Source: an uncultured Gammaproteobacteria bacterium (GTDB lineage Bacteria > Pseudomonadota > Gammaproteobacteria > Steroidobacterales > Foliamicaceae). Taken from it: 64,000 bases of DNA. The DNA lies in contig OX639965.1 in the NCBI GenBank assembly GCA_951828235.1, positions 2,166,212 to 2,230,211 of the forward strand, given 5' to 3'. The translations under genes and the position numbers were made by a program. Positions 17,254 through 26,468 of this stretch are shown here, piece by piece. Position 1 is the first letter of the stretch, and every line of letters starts with the position of its first letter. Under the pieces are notes generated by a model that saw nothing but the letters and a program-made list of their open reading frames with translations, ran no database searches and was not told where the DNA came from.

Positions 17254-19443
17254 ATGAAATATCGAATGGGATGGCTTTCGGCCGTTGCCGTGCTACTTGC
17301 CTCAGGTGCAATTGCGCAACAGGACGTGGGCGAGATCGAGGAAGTGGTCGTTACGGCGCGCAAACAGGAGGAACGGATCCAGGACGTGCCGCTCACCATA
17401 ACGGCGTTCACCACGGCCGAATTGACCGAGCGGGGCCTGGCCGACGTTATGGACATCAGCCAGTTCACGCCCGGCTTCTCGTTCGAGAAGCTGAACCGTT
17501 ACGGCGTGCAGGGCGGCGGCAGCCGGCCGGTAATCCGCGGGCAATCGCAGATCCTGGGCGGCGCAAATGCTTCGATCTTTGTCGACGGCGTCCTGTACAA
17601 CGACTCCGTCCTCTCGTTCCCATTCGATATCGTCGAGCGGGTCGAAGTGATCAAGGGCCCGCAGGCCGCGCTTTTCGGTCGCGCGACGTTTGCTGGCGCG
17701 ATAAACCTGATCACGAAGAAGGGCAGCAACGAGCCCGAGAACAAGCTGTCGCTGCGCCTGGCGGAACATGAGGAAGGGGAAGTCAGTTTCCTTTCGCGCG
17801 GCCCCCTTTCGGAAGGAACCGCCTTCTACATGGCCCACGTTCGCTACTACACCTACGGCGGTTTCTACCGCAACACGCTCGACAATCAGTTCGTTGGCGA
17901 CGAGGAATCGATAAACCTGAACCTTTCCCTGGAACTGCGGCCGTCGGACAGCTTCATGGCCCGTTTCAACCTGGGTTACGGCAAGGACGATGACGGCGCG
18001 GCCGCCGTGACCCTGCAGGACCGCACCTACAACAACTGTTTCCTGGAAATCGCGCGTCAGTATTACTGCGGGGAAGTGGCCGAACTGGAAAGCACGGAAC
18101 AAAACCTGGAGCTGTTTGGTGACGATATCGGCCTGGACAAGAAAGCCTGGCGCGCCTCGGCGCAACTGGAATGGGACCTGGGCGGCCTTACCGTGCGGTC
18201 CAATACGGGCTATTTCAGCGCCGATGTGCTCTATGGGTATGACGTCGACATTACCTCGAATTCGACGGCGCTTGGCGGTACCTTCAATCGGATTGCGGTA
18301 AGCGACCGGAGTGAATGGTCCACCGAGTTGCTGGTCAACACTGACCTGGAATCCGCCACCCGGCTGCTGGGCGGGGTTTACCTGTACCAGAGCCGCCGCG
18401 ATTTTCGCGAAGACCGGCTTAACGGCCGCACGGTGGACCAGGGAGAGGCGCGCACCGACAACTGGGCCATCTTCGGATCCGTCGCAAGGGACTTTTCCGA
18501 TACGGTCACCGGCACGCTGGAACTGCGCTACGCCTCGGACAAGATCGGCAACGAAAATCCCCCGGCCCGCCCCACGCTGCCTCTGATCGAGAACACCTTC
18601 AAGAGCTGGTCGCCGCGAGCCACGCTGGACTGGAAATACGCGGACGGCCGGATGATTTACGGGACGGTCGCCAAGGGCAACAAGCCCGGCTTCATCAATG
18701 CCAACCCGTTGCTGGATCCTTCGCTGCGGTTTGCCGAGGAAGAGGATTCCTGGAACGTGGAGGTGGGTACCAAGAACACGCTGAACGACGGTCGCACGAC
18801 CTTGAACGTGGCGGTGTACTTCATCGACTGGACCAAGCAGCAACTGACCACCACCGGCCAGCTCAGCGACGGCCGCCCCGTGTCGTACGTGACCAATGCC
18901 GGCGAAACCGAGGCCAAGGGGCTGGAGCTGGAGGTGGCGCATGTCTTCTCTGAGCAGCTCACCGGCGGCATTGGCTACGCGCTGAATGACGCCACATTTG
19001 TGGAGTTTGACGAGTTCAGCGAACAGGCCGTGTTCACGGGAGGCGATCCGTCGGTGGCCGGCAACCAGACACCGAACGCTTCCAAGCACCAGGCGAACCT
19101 ATTCGCTCGCTACGAATGGCCGATCGGGGCCAACACCGCTTATTTCCGGTTTGACTATTCTTTTGCCAGCCGCAAGTACGCGCAGATCTTCAACCACGCG
19201 CACAGCGGCGACCAGAACCTGGTCAACCTCAAGCTGGGACTGGACGTGGGGCAATGGGAACTGGGGCTGTTCGTGCGTAATCTCACCGACGACCGCACGC
19301 CTACCACAGTCATCCGGTTCGTGGACTTCAAGAACATCCTGCCGCGCGGCGACAGCGCACGCACGTCGGGCTTCGTACGCGCGTTCCAGTACCCGCTGGC
19401 CGACCCGCGGCAGATCGGCGTGACCGCAAACTACGTTTTCTGA
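17254..19443 (+). CDS. TonB-dependent outer-membrane receptor
   Basis: This 729-residue receptor has a signal peptide (GWLSAVAVLLASGAIAQ) and the plug motif EEVVVTARKQEERIQDVP, then VERVEVIKGPQAALFGRATF and a beta-barrel ending in RQIGVTANYVF. The start at 17254 follows a GGAG site; a 13-residue upstream extension is rejected. It would import an unknown ligand across the outer membrane. The gene follows the methyltransferase and small hypothetical gene and faces a flavoprotein gene across a REP repeat. Confidence 0.93.
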   Translation: MKYRMGWLSAVAVLLASGAIAQQDVGEIEEVVVTARKQEERIQDVPLTITAFTTAELTERGLADVMDISQFTPGFSFEKLNRYGVQGGGSRPVIRGQSQILGGANASIFVDGVLYNDSVLSFPFDIVERVEVIKGPQAALFGRATFAGAINLITKKGSNEPENKLSLRLAEHEEGEVSFLSRGPLSEGTAFYMAHVRYYTYGGFYRNTLDNQFVGDEESINLNLSLELRPSDSFMARFNLGYGKDDDGAAAVTLQDRTYNNCFLEIARQYYCGEVAELESTEQNLELFGDDIGLDKKAWRASAQLEWDLGGLTVRSNTGYFSADVLYGYDVDITSNSTALGGTFNRIAVSDRSEWSTELLVNTDLESATRLLGGVYLYQSRRDFREDRLNGRTVDQGEARTDNWAIFGSVARDFSDTVTGTLELRYASDKIGNENPPARPTLPLIENTFKSWSPRATLDWKYADGRMIYGTVAKGNKPGFINANPLLDPSLRFAEEEDSWNVEVGTKNTLNDGRTTLNVAVYFIDWTKQQLTTTGQLSDGRPVSYVTNAGETEAKGLELEVAHVFSEQLTGGIGYALNDATFVEFDEFSEQAVFTGGDPSVAGNQTPNASKHQANLFARYEWPIGANTAYFRFDYSFASRKYAQIFNHAHSGDQNLVNLKLGLDVGQWELGLFVRNLTDDRTPTTVIRFVDFKNILPRGDSARTSGFVRAFQYPLADPRQIGVTANYVF

Positions 19444-19444
19444 C

Positions 19445-19516
19445 CCCGGGAGCGAGGGCGTCCCGCCCTCAATTCCGAGGACGCTGCGGGGGAGGGCGGG
19501 GACGCCCTCCCTCCGG
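19445..19516. repeat. REP-like palindromic repeat, copy 2
   Basis: A left half-unit (CCCGGGAGCGAGGGCGTCCC, continuing to 19470) and an inverted right half-unit (19491-19516) are separated by about 20 bases. It fills the gap between the convergent receptor and flavoprotein genes. Confidence 0.75.
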
Positions 19517-19518
19517 TG

Positions 19519-21012
19519 TCAGTTGGGGAGCGTCATCCCCAGCCAGCGGCCGACCGCGAGCGCCGGGGTGAGCATCATCCCGGGGGCGAAGGTAGAACCC
19601 AGCGTGGTGCCGGCCCCCAGGATTTCGCCGGCTGCGTACAGGCCCGGTACCGGCTCCTGGTTGCCGCGCACAACCTGGTGATTCCTGTCCACGACCACGC
19701 CGGCTGAAGAAGTGGCGGAACTCCCCAGGTGCGTGACCGCGTAGAAGGGCGGCTGGGCGATGGGCGCGGGTAGATGCTCCCGGCCCAGTGGGTCCTCGCC
19801 GCTCGCGACAGCTCGATTGTAGTTGCGGACCGTTTGCACAAGGCCCGCGGCGTCGACTTCAGCCGCCGCAGCCAGCTCCTCCAGGCTGTTCGCACGGGCG
19901 AACATGGGATGGTTCTCGCAATGGTCGAGAAACTCTTCCCGGCTGAACTTCGGCAGCCCGGGCGGCGCGCTGCTGAAGATGTTCTCGTCGAAGACGATGA
20001 CGTAGCGCAGGTTCGGCAGGCCAAGTACGGCGCGGGCGCGGGGACGCACCAGCGGTTCGTCCTCGCGAATGAATCGCTCGCCGGAATCGTTGACCCAGAT
20101 TTCCCAGGGCAGCCGCTCTTGGGGGACTGTCGTGAAACGCGCAAAGAACTTGGCGGGGAACTCCGCCGAGGTAAGGATGGAGCCGGTACCGGCGCGATGG
20201 AGGTGCTGGCCCCGAAGCCAGCCGCCCACGGAGACCGCCAGTTCCAGGCCGTCACCCAGGGAATGCGGCCAGGAACCGGCCGAATAGGCCGGATAGCCCG
20301 TCAGCAGTTCGAACATGTCGGGGTTCATGGCGTAGCCGCCGCTGGTGAGCAGCACGTGGCGGCCGCGGAAGGTCCATTCCTGATCGCCGTTCTCGGCCCG
20401 AACGCCTTCCACCGCGCCCGAATCGGACATCAACAGCCCGGTCACGCGGGTTTCCGTGCGAATGGCGATATTGCGCTGCGGCATTTCGCGGTCAAGCTCC
20501 TCGAGCACCACCGTGAGGATCGCCTTGCCGGCCGCCTCGCCCCAGAAATAGCGCGGCACGCTGTAACCGGGACGTCCCGGCGCCGCGCCCGTTACCGGAT
20601 GACCGGGAAGCGGAACGAGGCCCTTGTCGAGTATCCAGTTCAGCGTGTCCGGCGCGTTGTCCACCGTGCGCCTGATAATGTCCGGGTCCGCCTCGCCGTA
20701 GGTAATCTCCATGATGTCGTCGTAATGGCGATCCGGCGAATCTACGATGCCCTGGTCCTCCTGCAGCCTTGTGCCGGCCGCGCTGACCTGTCCGGAGGCC
20801 ATCGTGAGCGTGCCGCCCAGCGTGTCCGCCGCTTCCAGCATCAATACTTTCGCGCCGCGCCTCGACGCGTGGATGGCGGCCGGCAGGCCGGCTGTGCCGG
20901 CGCCCACGATGATGAAGTCCCACCGCGACTCCAGCAGTGTCCCGGCCCGCACCGGCGGGATCATCATGGTCAAGGTGGCGCCTGCCCCCGTGAGCAGTTC
21001 TCTACGTTTCAC
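19519..21012 (-). CDS. FAD-dependent oxidoreductase (fumarate reductase / ketosteroid dehydrogenase type)
   Basis: This 497-residue flavoprotein has a dinucleotide-binding start (IIVGAGTAGLPAAIHASRRG, ending in an acidic LMLEA) near residues 30-60 and a C-terminal FAD motif (PGLYAAGEILGAGTTLG). The middle contains the capping domain of the FAD_binding_2 family, which includes soluble fumarate reductases, urocanate reductase and 3-ketosteroid dehydrogenases. It starts at GTG 21012 with a twin-arginine-like VKRRELLTGAGATLTMM segment, so export to the periplasm is possible. An upstream extension runs into an inverted repeat and is rejected. The specific substrate is not readable. Confidence 0.85.
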   Translation of the reverse strand: MKRRELLTGAGATLTMMIPPVRAGTLLESRWDFIIVGAGTAGLPAAIHASRRGAKVLMLEAADTLGGTLTMASGQVSAAGTRLQEDQGIVDSPDRHYDDIMEITYGEADPDIIRRTVDNAPDTLNWILDKGLVPLPGHPVTGAAPGRPGYSVPRYFWGEAAGKAILTVVLEELDREMPQRNIAIRTETRVTGLLMSDSGAVEGVRAENGDQEWTFRGRHVLLTSGGYAMNPDMFELLTGYPAYSAGSWPHSLGDGLELAVSVGGWLRGQHLHRAGTGSILTSAEFPAKFFARFTTVPQERLPWEIWVNDSGERFIREDEPLVRPRARAVLGLPNLRYVIVFDENIFSSAPPGLPKFSREEFLDHCENHPMFARANSLEELAAAAEVDAAGLVQTVRNYNRAVASGEDPLGREHLPAPIAQPPFYAVTHLGSSATSSAGVVVDRNHQVVRGNQEPVPGLYAAGEILGAGTTLGSTFAPGMMLTPALAVGRWLGMTLPN

Positions 21013-21068
21013 AGGCGGGGAGTTTACATGCGACCTGCTGTTACTGTCTTTCCGGTCGCCTGCCGGAG

Positions 21069-21172
21069 CCTCTTTGCGGTCCCCCTTTGTGTGGAGACGC
21101 ATAAACCCATCCCTGGGGCTCGGCGGCGACTCCTGTCGCCGACGCTCCACACAAAGGGGGACCGCAAAGAGG
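21069..21172. repeat. long inverted-repeat element with 28-bp perfect arms
   Basis: The arm at 21069-21096 (begins CCTCTTTGCGGTCCCCCTTT) is exactly complementary to 21145-21172. The 48-base centre holds a second hairpin (CGGCGAC / GTCGCCG). It lies in the gap upstream of the flavoprotein and downstream of the ABC ATPase. It resembles a small non-autonomous mobile element or a large folding mRNA structure. Confidence 0.75.
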
Positions 21173-21198
21173 GGGGACGCGCTCGCTCCCCAGGATGG

Positions 21199-22779
21199 CT
21201 AGCCCGACTCCGGCCGCCAGCGCGCCTGCGCGGCGAGCAGTTCCCGGGTGTATTCGTGCCGGGGAGCGGTCATAACCGTTGATGCCGAACCCTGTTCGAC
21301 GATCCGGCCGCGCCGCAGCACGATCACGCGGTCGCCGGCCTCCGCGGCCAGGGTCAGATCGTGCGTGATCAGAAGCAGCGCCAGCTTGCGCTCTTCGCGG
21401 ATATCCCTGAGCAGTGCCAGGATGCGGGCCTGGGTGCGGATGTCCAGCGCGGAGAGCGCCTCATCGGCAAGCAGCAGGCGTGGATTCATGGCCAGCGCGC
21501 GCGCCAGGGCGATTCGCTGGCGCTGGCCCCCGGAAAAAGCTGCCGGCCGCCGGTCCATCTGCCCCGGGTCCAGACCGACGCGGCTCAGCAGCGCGGCCAC
21601 GCGATCCTTCTGTTCCTCGCGGGGGCAGAGCCGGTGGGTTCGGATGGGTTCGGCGACGATGCGTTCCACCGGCCACCGGGGATTGAGGCTGGAATAGGGG
21701 TCCTGGAACACCATTTGCAAATGGCGCGCCCGGGCCGCCGCGCCCGGATCCTCCTCGTTGAGAGCCGGGAATCGGAGTTGCCCCGGGGCCACCCTGATGA
21801 CGCCCGCGAGCGCGCGGGCAATCGTGGTCTTGCCCGAACCGGACTCCCCCACCAGGCAGACTGTTTCGTTGGCGTGAATCGAGAAATCCACTTCCTCCAC
21901 TGCCGCCTGCCTGGCGCCCCGGTATCGGACCGTAAGACCGCGCAGGGCGGCCAGGGCCTCAGGTGTTTTCCGGCGCCGCCTATGTGTCGTGACGGAAGCA
22001 CGCCGTCCCGGCAGCGCGTCCAGGAGCGAGCGTGTGTAGTCGTGGCGGGGTTTCGAGAACAGTTCGCGGGCCGGGCCATGTTCCACCACCCGCCCGCCGT
22101 GCATGACGTAGAGGCGGTCGCAGAATCGTGCGGCCATCGCCAGGTCGTGGGTGATCATCAGCAGCGTATGGCGCTTTGCGCGGCGCTGGAGCAATTCAAG
22201 CACTCTTGACTGCACGGCGGCGTCCAGCGCCGTGGTGGGTTCGTCGGCGATCAGCAGCGGCGGCCGGTTGATGAGCGCAAGGGCGATCATGATGCGCTGG
22301 CGCTGGCCGCCGGAGAACTGGTGCGGATAGGCGCGCATGGCCGACTCCGGTCGGGGCAGTTCGACCGAGCGCAAGGCGTCTATTGCTCCTTCGCGCGCCT
22401 GTTTGCGGGTCAGTCCGGAATGGCGCATGGCGCTCTCGACCAGCGCGGAACCGATCCGGCGGACCGGATTGAGGGATGCTGAAGGGTCCTGAAACACGAA
22501 CCCGGCGAGCCGGCCGCGCAATGGCCGCAGAGCCTCCTCGTCGAGTTTTGTCAGTTCACGGTCCTGCACGAATACCTGGCCGCCGCTGATCCGTCCCGGA
22601 GCGGGCACCAGGCCGAGGATGGCAAGCGCCGCCAGGGTCTTGCCGGCGCCGGACTCGCCCACCAGCCCAACGGTTTCTCCCTCGGCCGCATCCAGCGATA
22701 CGTCGTGCAGGACGCGGCCGCCGCGGGGAAAATCCACGCACAGTCCGCGTATTCGCAGCAGGGCAGCGGAAGTGCTCAT
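21199..22779 (-). CDS. fused double ATPase of a peptide/nickel-type ABC importer
   Basis: At 526 residues this is a DppD-DppF fusion with two complete ABC ATPase domains, like YejF or GsiA. The first Walker A is GESGAGKT (residues 41-48) and the second GESGSGKT (near 310). Both halves carry FSGGQRQRI signatures and Walker B Asp-Glu pairs (LLIADEPTTALD; LLLADEALSALD). It powers import through the two permeases encoded upstream in the operon. Its start overlaps the stop of the second permease by four bases, so the genes are translationally coupled. Substrate class is oligopeptide, dipeptide, glutathione or metal chelate; peptide is favoured because peptidase and aminotransferase genes are divergent from this operon. 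Confidence 0.93.
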   Translation of the reverse strand: MSTSAALLRIRGLCVDFPRGGRVLHDVSLDAAEGETVGLVGESGAGKTLAALAILGLVPAPGRISGGQVFVQDRELTKLDEEALRPLRGRLAGFVFQDPSASLNPVRRIGSALVESAMRHSGLTRKQAREGAIDALRSVELPRPESAMRAYPHQFSGGQRQRIMIALALINRPPLLIADEPTTALDAAVQSRVLELLQRRAKRHTLLMITHDLAMAARFCDRLYVMHGGRVVEHGPARELFSKPRHDYTRSLLDALPGRRASVTTHRRRRKTPEALAALRGLTVRYRGARQAAVEEVDFSIHANETVCLVGESGSGKTTIARALAGVIRVAPGQLRFPALNEEDPGAAARARHLQMVFQDPYSSLNPRWPVERIVAEPIRTHRLCPREEQKDRVAALLSRVGLDPGQMDRRPAAFSGGQRQRIALARALAMNPRLLLADEALSALDIRTQARILALLRDIREERKLALLLITHDLTLAAEAGDRVIVLRRGRIVEQGSASTVMTAPRHEYTRELLAAQARWRPESG

Positions 22780-23615
22780 CGTCGGGCGCGGTCCAGCGCG
22801 CTCAGGCCATCGCCCAGCAGGTGGATGGACACCACCAGCAGGGCGATGGCAGCGGCCGGAACGACCATCAGCCAGGGCGCGACGATGAGGAAGTCGCGCG
22901 ATTCCTGTAGCAGCGCCCCCCAGGTGGGAACGCCCAGCGGCGCTCCGAGCCCCAGGAAGGAGAGGGCGCTTTCCGCGACCAGCATGTCGGCGAAATGAAA
23001 GGTCAGGACCACCGCCAGCACCGGACGCAGCCCCGGCAGCAGGTGGCCAAGGAGGATGCGCGGTGTGCTCACGGCCATGACCCGGGCCGCCGTCACGTAG
23101 TCCTGGGCGAGCAGACGAAGGCTTTCAGCGTAGACTATGCGGGCAAAGACCGGCCAGCTCAACAGCCCCAGCGTGATGCTGAGCGGCCAGAAACCGCGGC
23201 CGGCCACCGCCACGATGATGATCGCCGCGACCAGCCCTGGGAAGGAGAGCGTGGCGTCAACCAGTTGGTTGATGATCGTGCGCGGATAGCCTCGGTACTG
23301 GGCTGCGCACAATCCCAGTGTTCCGCCCACCAGCAGCGCCAGCACACAGGAAACGGTTGCCACGCCTACCGACCAGGGAAGACCCGACAGTACCCGCGAC
23401 CACAGGTCCCGGCCGAGATTGTCGGTCCCCAGCAAATGGCCCGCCGTGCCTGCCGGAGAAAAGCGCTCGGTCAGGTCGCCAAACTGCGGATCGTGCGTCT
23501 GCAGCAGTCCGCTCAGCGCCAGGAGCAGCACCCAGCCCAGCAGCGCCGCCGCGCCCAGGGCCAGTTGGGGCGACGCCTTGAGCGGCGCAAGCAGCCGTGA
23601 CACGACACCAGTCAT
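22776..23615 (-). CDS. ABC importer inner-membrane permease, DppC type
   Basis: This 279-residue permease has an N-terminal helix, the family motif LLGTDNLGRDLWSRVL near residue 55-75 and five more membrane segments. The coupling helix includes VTAARVMAVSTPRILLGHLLP (the EAA-like loop). The ATG at 23615 overlaps the first permease's stop by four bases; a longer open frame upstream is a shadow over that gene. It forms a heterodimeric channel with the DppB-type permease. Confidence 0.92.
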   Translation of the reverse strand: MTGVVSRLLAPLKASPQLALGAAALLGWVLLLALSGLLQTHDPQFGDLTERFSPAGTAGHLLGTDNLGRDLWSRVLSGLPWSVGVATVSCVLALLVGGTLGLCAAQYRGYPRTIINQLVDATLSFPGLVAAIIIVAVAGRGFWPLSITLGLLSWPVFARIVYAESLRLLAQDYVTAARVMAVSTPRILLGHLLPGLRPVLAVVLTFHFADMLVAESALSFLGLGAPLGVPTWGALLQESRDFLIVAPWLMVVPAAAIALLVVSIHLLGDGLSALDRARR

Positions 23616-24565
23616 TGGGTTGTCGGCCTGAGCCTTGGGTCCATCAGGCGCAGCAGGGCGTCCGCGAGGCTGTTGACCGCAAACACCAGCACCGCGACGA
23701 CAAAGCAGATCGCCTGAAGCACCGGGAAATCCAGGTTCTGGGCCGAGTACAGCAGCAACAGGCCGATCCCCGGCCACAGGAACAGGGTCTCGATCAGCAC
23801 GACGCCGGATACCAGGAAGGCGAACTGCGTGCCGATGAGCGCGACAGCCGCCGGCAGGGCGGCAGGAAGCGCCTCTCGCCACAGGATGAACCGCATCGAT
23901 GCGCCGTTGGCGCGGGCGGTACGTATGTAGTCCTCCTGCATGGCCTCGGCTACGCCGGCGCTGACCACACGGCACAGTTTCGGCGCCAGGAAGAAGCCCA
24001 GCGAGATACTTGGGAGGATCCAGGCGGCCGGCTGCGCGTAACCGAGTGAGGGCAGCCAGCCGAGCCGCACCACGAATACCTGGATCAGCACCAGCGCCAT
24101 GACGAAGCCGGGGATGCCCTGCGCCACGGCAGTCAGCGCGGCGCCGACCCGGCGGGAAGCGGCCTCGGGGCGCTGGCCGATCCAAACGCCGGCAGGGATT
24201 GCCGTGATCAGCGTCAATGCCATGCTGAGCGTCGCCATAAGCAAAGTGCCCGGCAATTGTTCCAGCGCCATGGCAAGGGCCGGCTGGCCGGTAAAGAGCG
24301 AGACGCCGAAGTCGAGCTGCGCCATGCGCCCGAGCTGGACGAGGTAGCGCTGCCAGGCGGGAAGATCGAGGCCGTATTCCGCACGGATACTCTCGAGCAG
24401 CTCCGGCGTCGGGTCCTCGCCGGCCAGCATCAGGGCCGGATCGCCGGCCAGGCCAAGCGCAACGAACAGGATCGCGTTAACGCCCAGCAGCAGGATCAGC
24501 AGCCGCGCGGCGCGTTGCGCCAGGCCGGAAAAAACTAGTGTCGTGTCACGCCTGTATCGTCGCAT
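23612..24565 (-). CDS. ABC importer inner-membrane permease, DppB type
   Basis: This 317-residue permease has the DppB architecture: first helix ARLLILLLGVNAILFVALGLA, a periplasmic loop (PTPELLESIRAEYGLDLP), then five membrane helices with the EAA-like loop YIRTARANGASMRFILWREALP. Its first ten codons (MRRYRRDTTL) are encoded entirely within one arm of a 34-bp inverted repeat, and the ATG at 24565 and its GGGGAG site lie inside that element. The native N-terminus may therefore have been replaced. It pairs with the DppC-type permease, which overlaps its 3' end. Confidence 0.9.
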   Translation of the reverse strand: MRRYRRDTTLVFSGLAQRAARLLILLLGVNAILFVALGLAGDPALMLAGEDPTPELLESIRAEYGLDLPAWQRYLVQLGRMAQLDFGVSLFTGQPALAMALEQLPGTLLMATLSMALTLITAIPAGVWIGQRPEAASRRVGAALTAVAQGIPGFVMALVLIQVFVVRLGWLPSLGYAQPAAWILPSISLGFFLAPKLCRVVSAGVAEAMQEDYIRTARANGASMRFILWREALPAALPAAVALIGTQFAFLVSGVVLIETLFLWPGIGLLLLYSAQNLDFPVLQAICFVVAVLVFAVNSLADALLRLMDPRLRPTTQ

Positions 24566-24802
24566 CAGCGTGTCTCCCCTGGTTCGTGGCGAGGCGCGTC
24601 CCGCCGGAAATGGCGCCTCCCATTGCCCAGGGGCGCAACGCGGCCACGGGCCAGGGGAGAAACGCCCTTCGGGAGCGGGCGTAGCGCGCCCCCGCGGCGT
24701 TGCAGCCGTTCGCAATACGGCGAGTATTCCGTGCCGGCCGCGCCTTGCAGGGACACGCTACGCCCGCTCTGATGCGACGATACAGGCGTGACACGACACT
24801 AG
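24535..24802. mobile_element. MITE-like element with 34-bp perfect terminal inverted repeats
   Basis: The arm at 24535-24568 (CTAGTGTCGTGTCACGCC at its start) is exactly complementary to 24769-24802. The 200-base interior is GC-rich and has no gene. CTAG stands at both outer ends and could be a 4-base target duplication, as made by some IS5-type elements. The element separates the binding-protein gene from the permease genes, supplying the stop codon of the former and the start codon of the latter. No transposase is encoded, so it would need to be moved in trans. Confidence 0.65.
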
Positions 24803-26364
24803 GACCGCTCCACCCTGTAGAGTTGTGGGGCGCGGGTGCGCACGCGGAAGCCGCTCAAGCCCGGCGCAACCACCCACATGTGACCGTATTCCAGCAGCAG
24901 CAGGCTGGGGGCGCGCCGCCGGTACTCGAGAGCCAATTCCTGCAGCAGGGCCTCCCTTCGCTGCGTGTCCATTTCACGGCCTGCCGCCACGAGTCCTGGC
25001 CTGAGCGTTTCGTCGCAAAAGAACGGGCGGGTCTTGAGGCAGGAGTATTGCTCCATGGGGCGCAAGGCGTCGTTATGCGGCGCGGTGTTCCACGCCAGGG
25101 TAAAGAGCTCGGTGCGCCAGGCGCCCTGGAAAAACTGGCGGATCCAGTCGGAGAACAGTACCCTTCGGAAAGCCATGTCGACGCCCACCGCTGCCAGGTC
25201 CTGCTGCAGCTTGGCGAAGATTTCCAGGTCGTTGGGATAGGTGCCGGTCACGACCTGCACCTCGGTCGAGAAACCCTGCGGGTAGCCGGCCTCGGCGAGC
25301 AGTGCCCGGGCCTTCTGCGGATCGTAGGGATAGGGCTTGATCCGCGGATTGTGGCCGAAAACGTTTGGAGCCGATCCCTGGCTGGCGGGCGGTGCAAAGC
25401 CCTGCAGGATGTCTTCCGAGATGGCCCTTCGGTCAATGGCGTAGTTGAGCGCCTGGCGAACGCGTACGTCTGCGATGGGCGCGTCGGGATGTCCGGTCAC
25501 GTCAAATGCGAAGGCGAGGATCTGCCGCAGGATATCGGCGTGGACCGTAAAGCCACGCGCGTAAAAGGCGTCCAATTGCTCGGGGCGCAGGGACATGATG
25601 ATGTCCAGTTGACCGGACAGTGCCGCCTGCAAACGCGAAGCGTGGTCGCGCAGCGGATAGATCTCCACCCGGGAAATCCCGGGCGGCCGCCACGCATACG
25701 GATTGGCCGTGAGCACTACCGCGCCGTTGCGATTCTGCCAATCCTTGAGCAGGTACGAACCCGTGCCCACCGGGGTTCGCGAAAAGCCCTGCCGGCCCAG
25801 TTCGCGCCAGGCCTGCGGGTCGACCATCATCGCGGAGGTCAGCCGGTTGGGCAGGACCGGGTCCGGATCCCGGGTGATGAAGATCAGCGTGCGGGCGTCG
25901 GCCGCCTCAACCCTGCTGACCCGGCGCAACTCCCAGCCCACCACCGTCGCCTGGCCTTCGGCGCTTATCAGCCAGTCGAAAACCTCTTTTGCCGAAAAGG
26001 CATCAAATGGCCGGCCGCTCGCATAGCGCACGCCTTCGCGCAGCACGAAGCGCCACCTGTTGGGGCCCAGGTTTTCGTAACTCTCCGCCAGCAGCGGAAC
26101 GATGCGTCCTTCGTCGTCGCTCTCGGTGAGCGGGTCGAAGATCTGGCGCCAGACCCAGTCCCCGGGGACGCCCAGGGTTCGAAACGGATCGCCGAAACTG
26201 GCCGGCATGAGCGTCACGGCCACCCGCAACGGCACTTGCTCCGCCCACGCCGGTGGCGCCAGGCTCGTTCCCCCCATTGCAACAATGGCTGCCAAGCAAA
26301 GCACACTTGCAAGGCGCGAATTTCGGGCGTTTATCTTCAGGCGAATCTCCAATCGGCTGTACAC
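24799..26364 (-). CDS. periplasmic substrate-binding protein of peptide-type ABC importer
   Basis: This protein of about 521 residues belongs to the SBP_bac_5 family (OppA, DppA, NikA). A signal peptide (LASVLCLAAIVAMGGTSL...WA) precedes LRVAVTLMPASFGDP and the WRFVLREGVRYASGRPFDA segment. Later typical features are VRQALNYAIDRR and YDPQKARALLAEAGYP. The start is uncertain: a GTG at 26364 is chosen, a TTG at 26352 is equally possible and an ATG at 26418 would give an unusually long leader. None has a clear ribosome site. The stop codon TAG falls in the CTAG at the edge of the inverted-repeat element. It captures substrate for the downstream permeases and ATPase. Confidence 0.9.
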   Translation of the reverse strand: MYSRLEIRLKINARNSRLASVLCLAAIVAMGGTSLAPPAWAEQVPLRVAVTLMPASFGDPFRTLGVPGDWVWRQIFDPLTESDDEGRIVPLLAESYENLGPNRWRFVLREGVRYASGRPFDAFSAKEVFDWLISAEGQATVVGWELRRVSRVEAADARTLIFITRDPDPVLPNRLTSAMMVDPQAWRELGRQGFSRTPVGTGSYLLKDWQNRNGAVVLTANPYAWRPPGISRVEIYPLRDHASRLQAALSGQLDIIMSLRPEQLDAFYARGFTVHADILRQILAFAFDVTGHPDAPIADVRVRQALNYAIDRRAISEDILQGFAPPASQGSAPNVFGHNPRIKPYPYDPQKARALLAEAGYPQGFSTEVQVVTGTYPNDLEIFAKLQQDLAAVGVDMAFRRVLFSDWIRQFFQGAWRTELFTLAWNTAPHNDALRPMEQYSCLKTRPFFCDETLRPGLVAAGREMDTQRREALLQELALEYRRRAPSLLLLEYGHMWVVAPGLSGFRVRTRAPQLYRVERS

Positions 26365-26468
26365 GGCGCCGCGGCTGCTTGGCGACAGGTACGGAACTTT
26401 GCCGCGCAATCGCCGCACAAGCGGCGTAGTCTATTATGGTCTCTCGGCGAATTCGGGGAGGCGCGCTG

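Noticed and set aside
17302..19089. A 595-codon minus-strand open frame inside the TonB receptor
   Set aside because: The plus strand encodes a complete receptor with signal, plug and barrel motifs; the antisense frame has no protein-like features.
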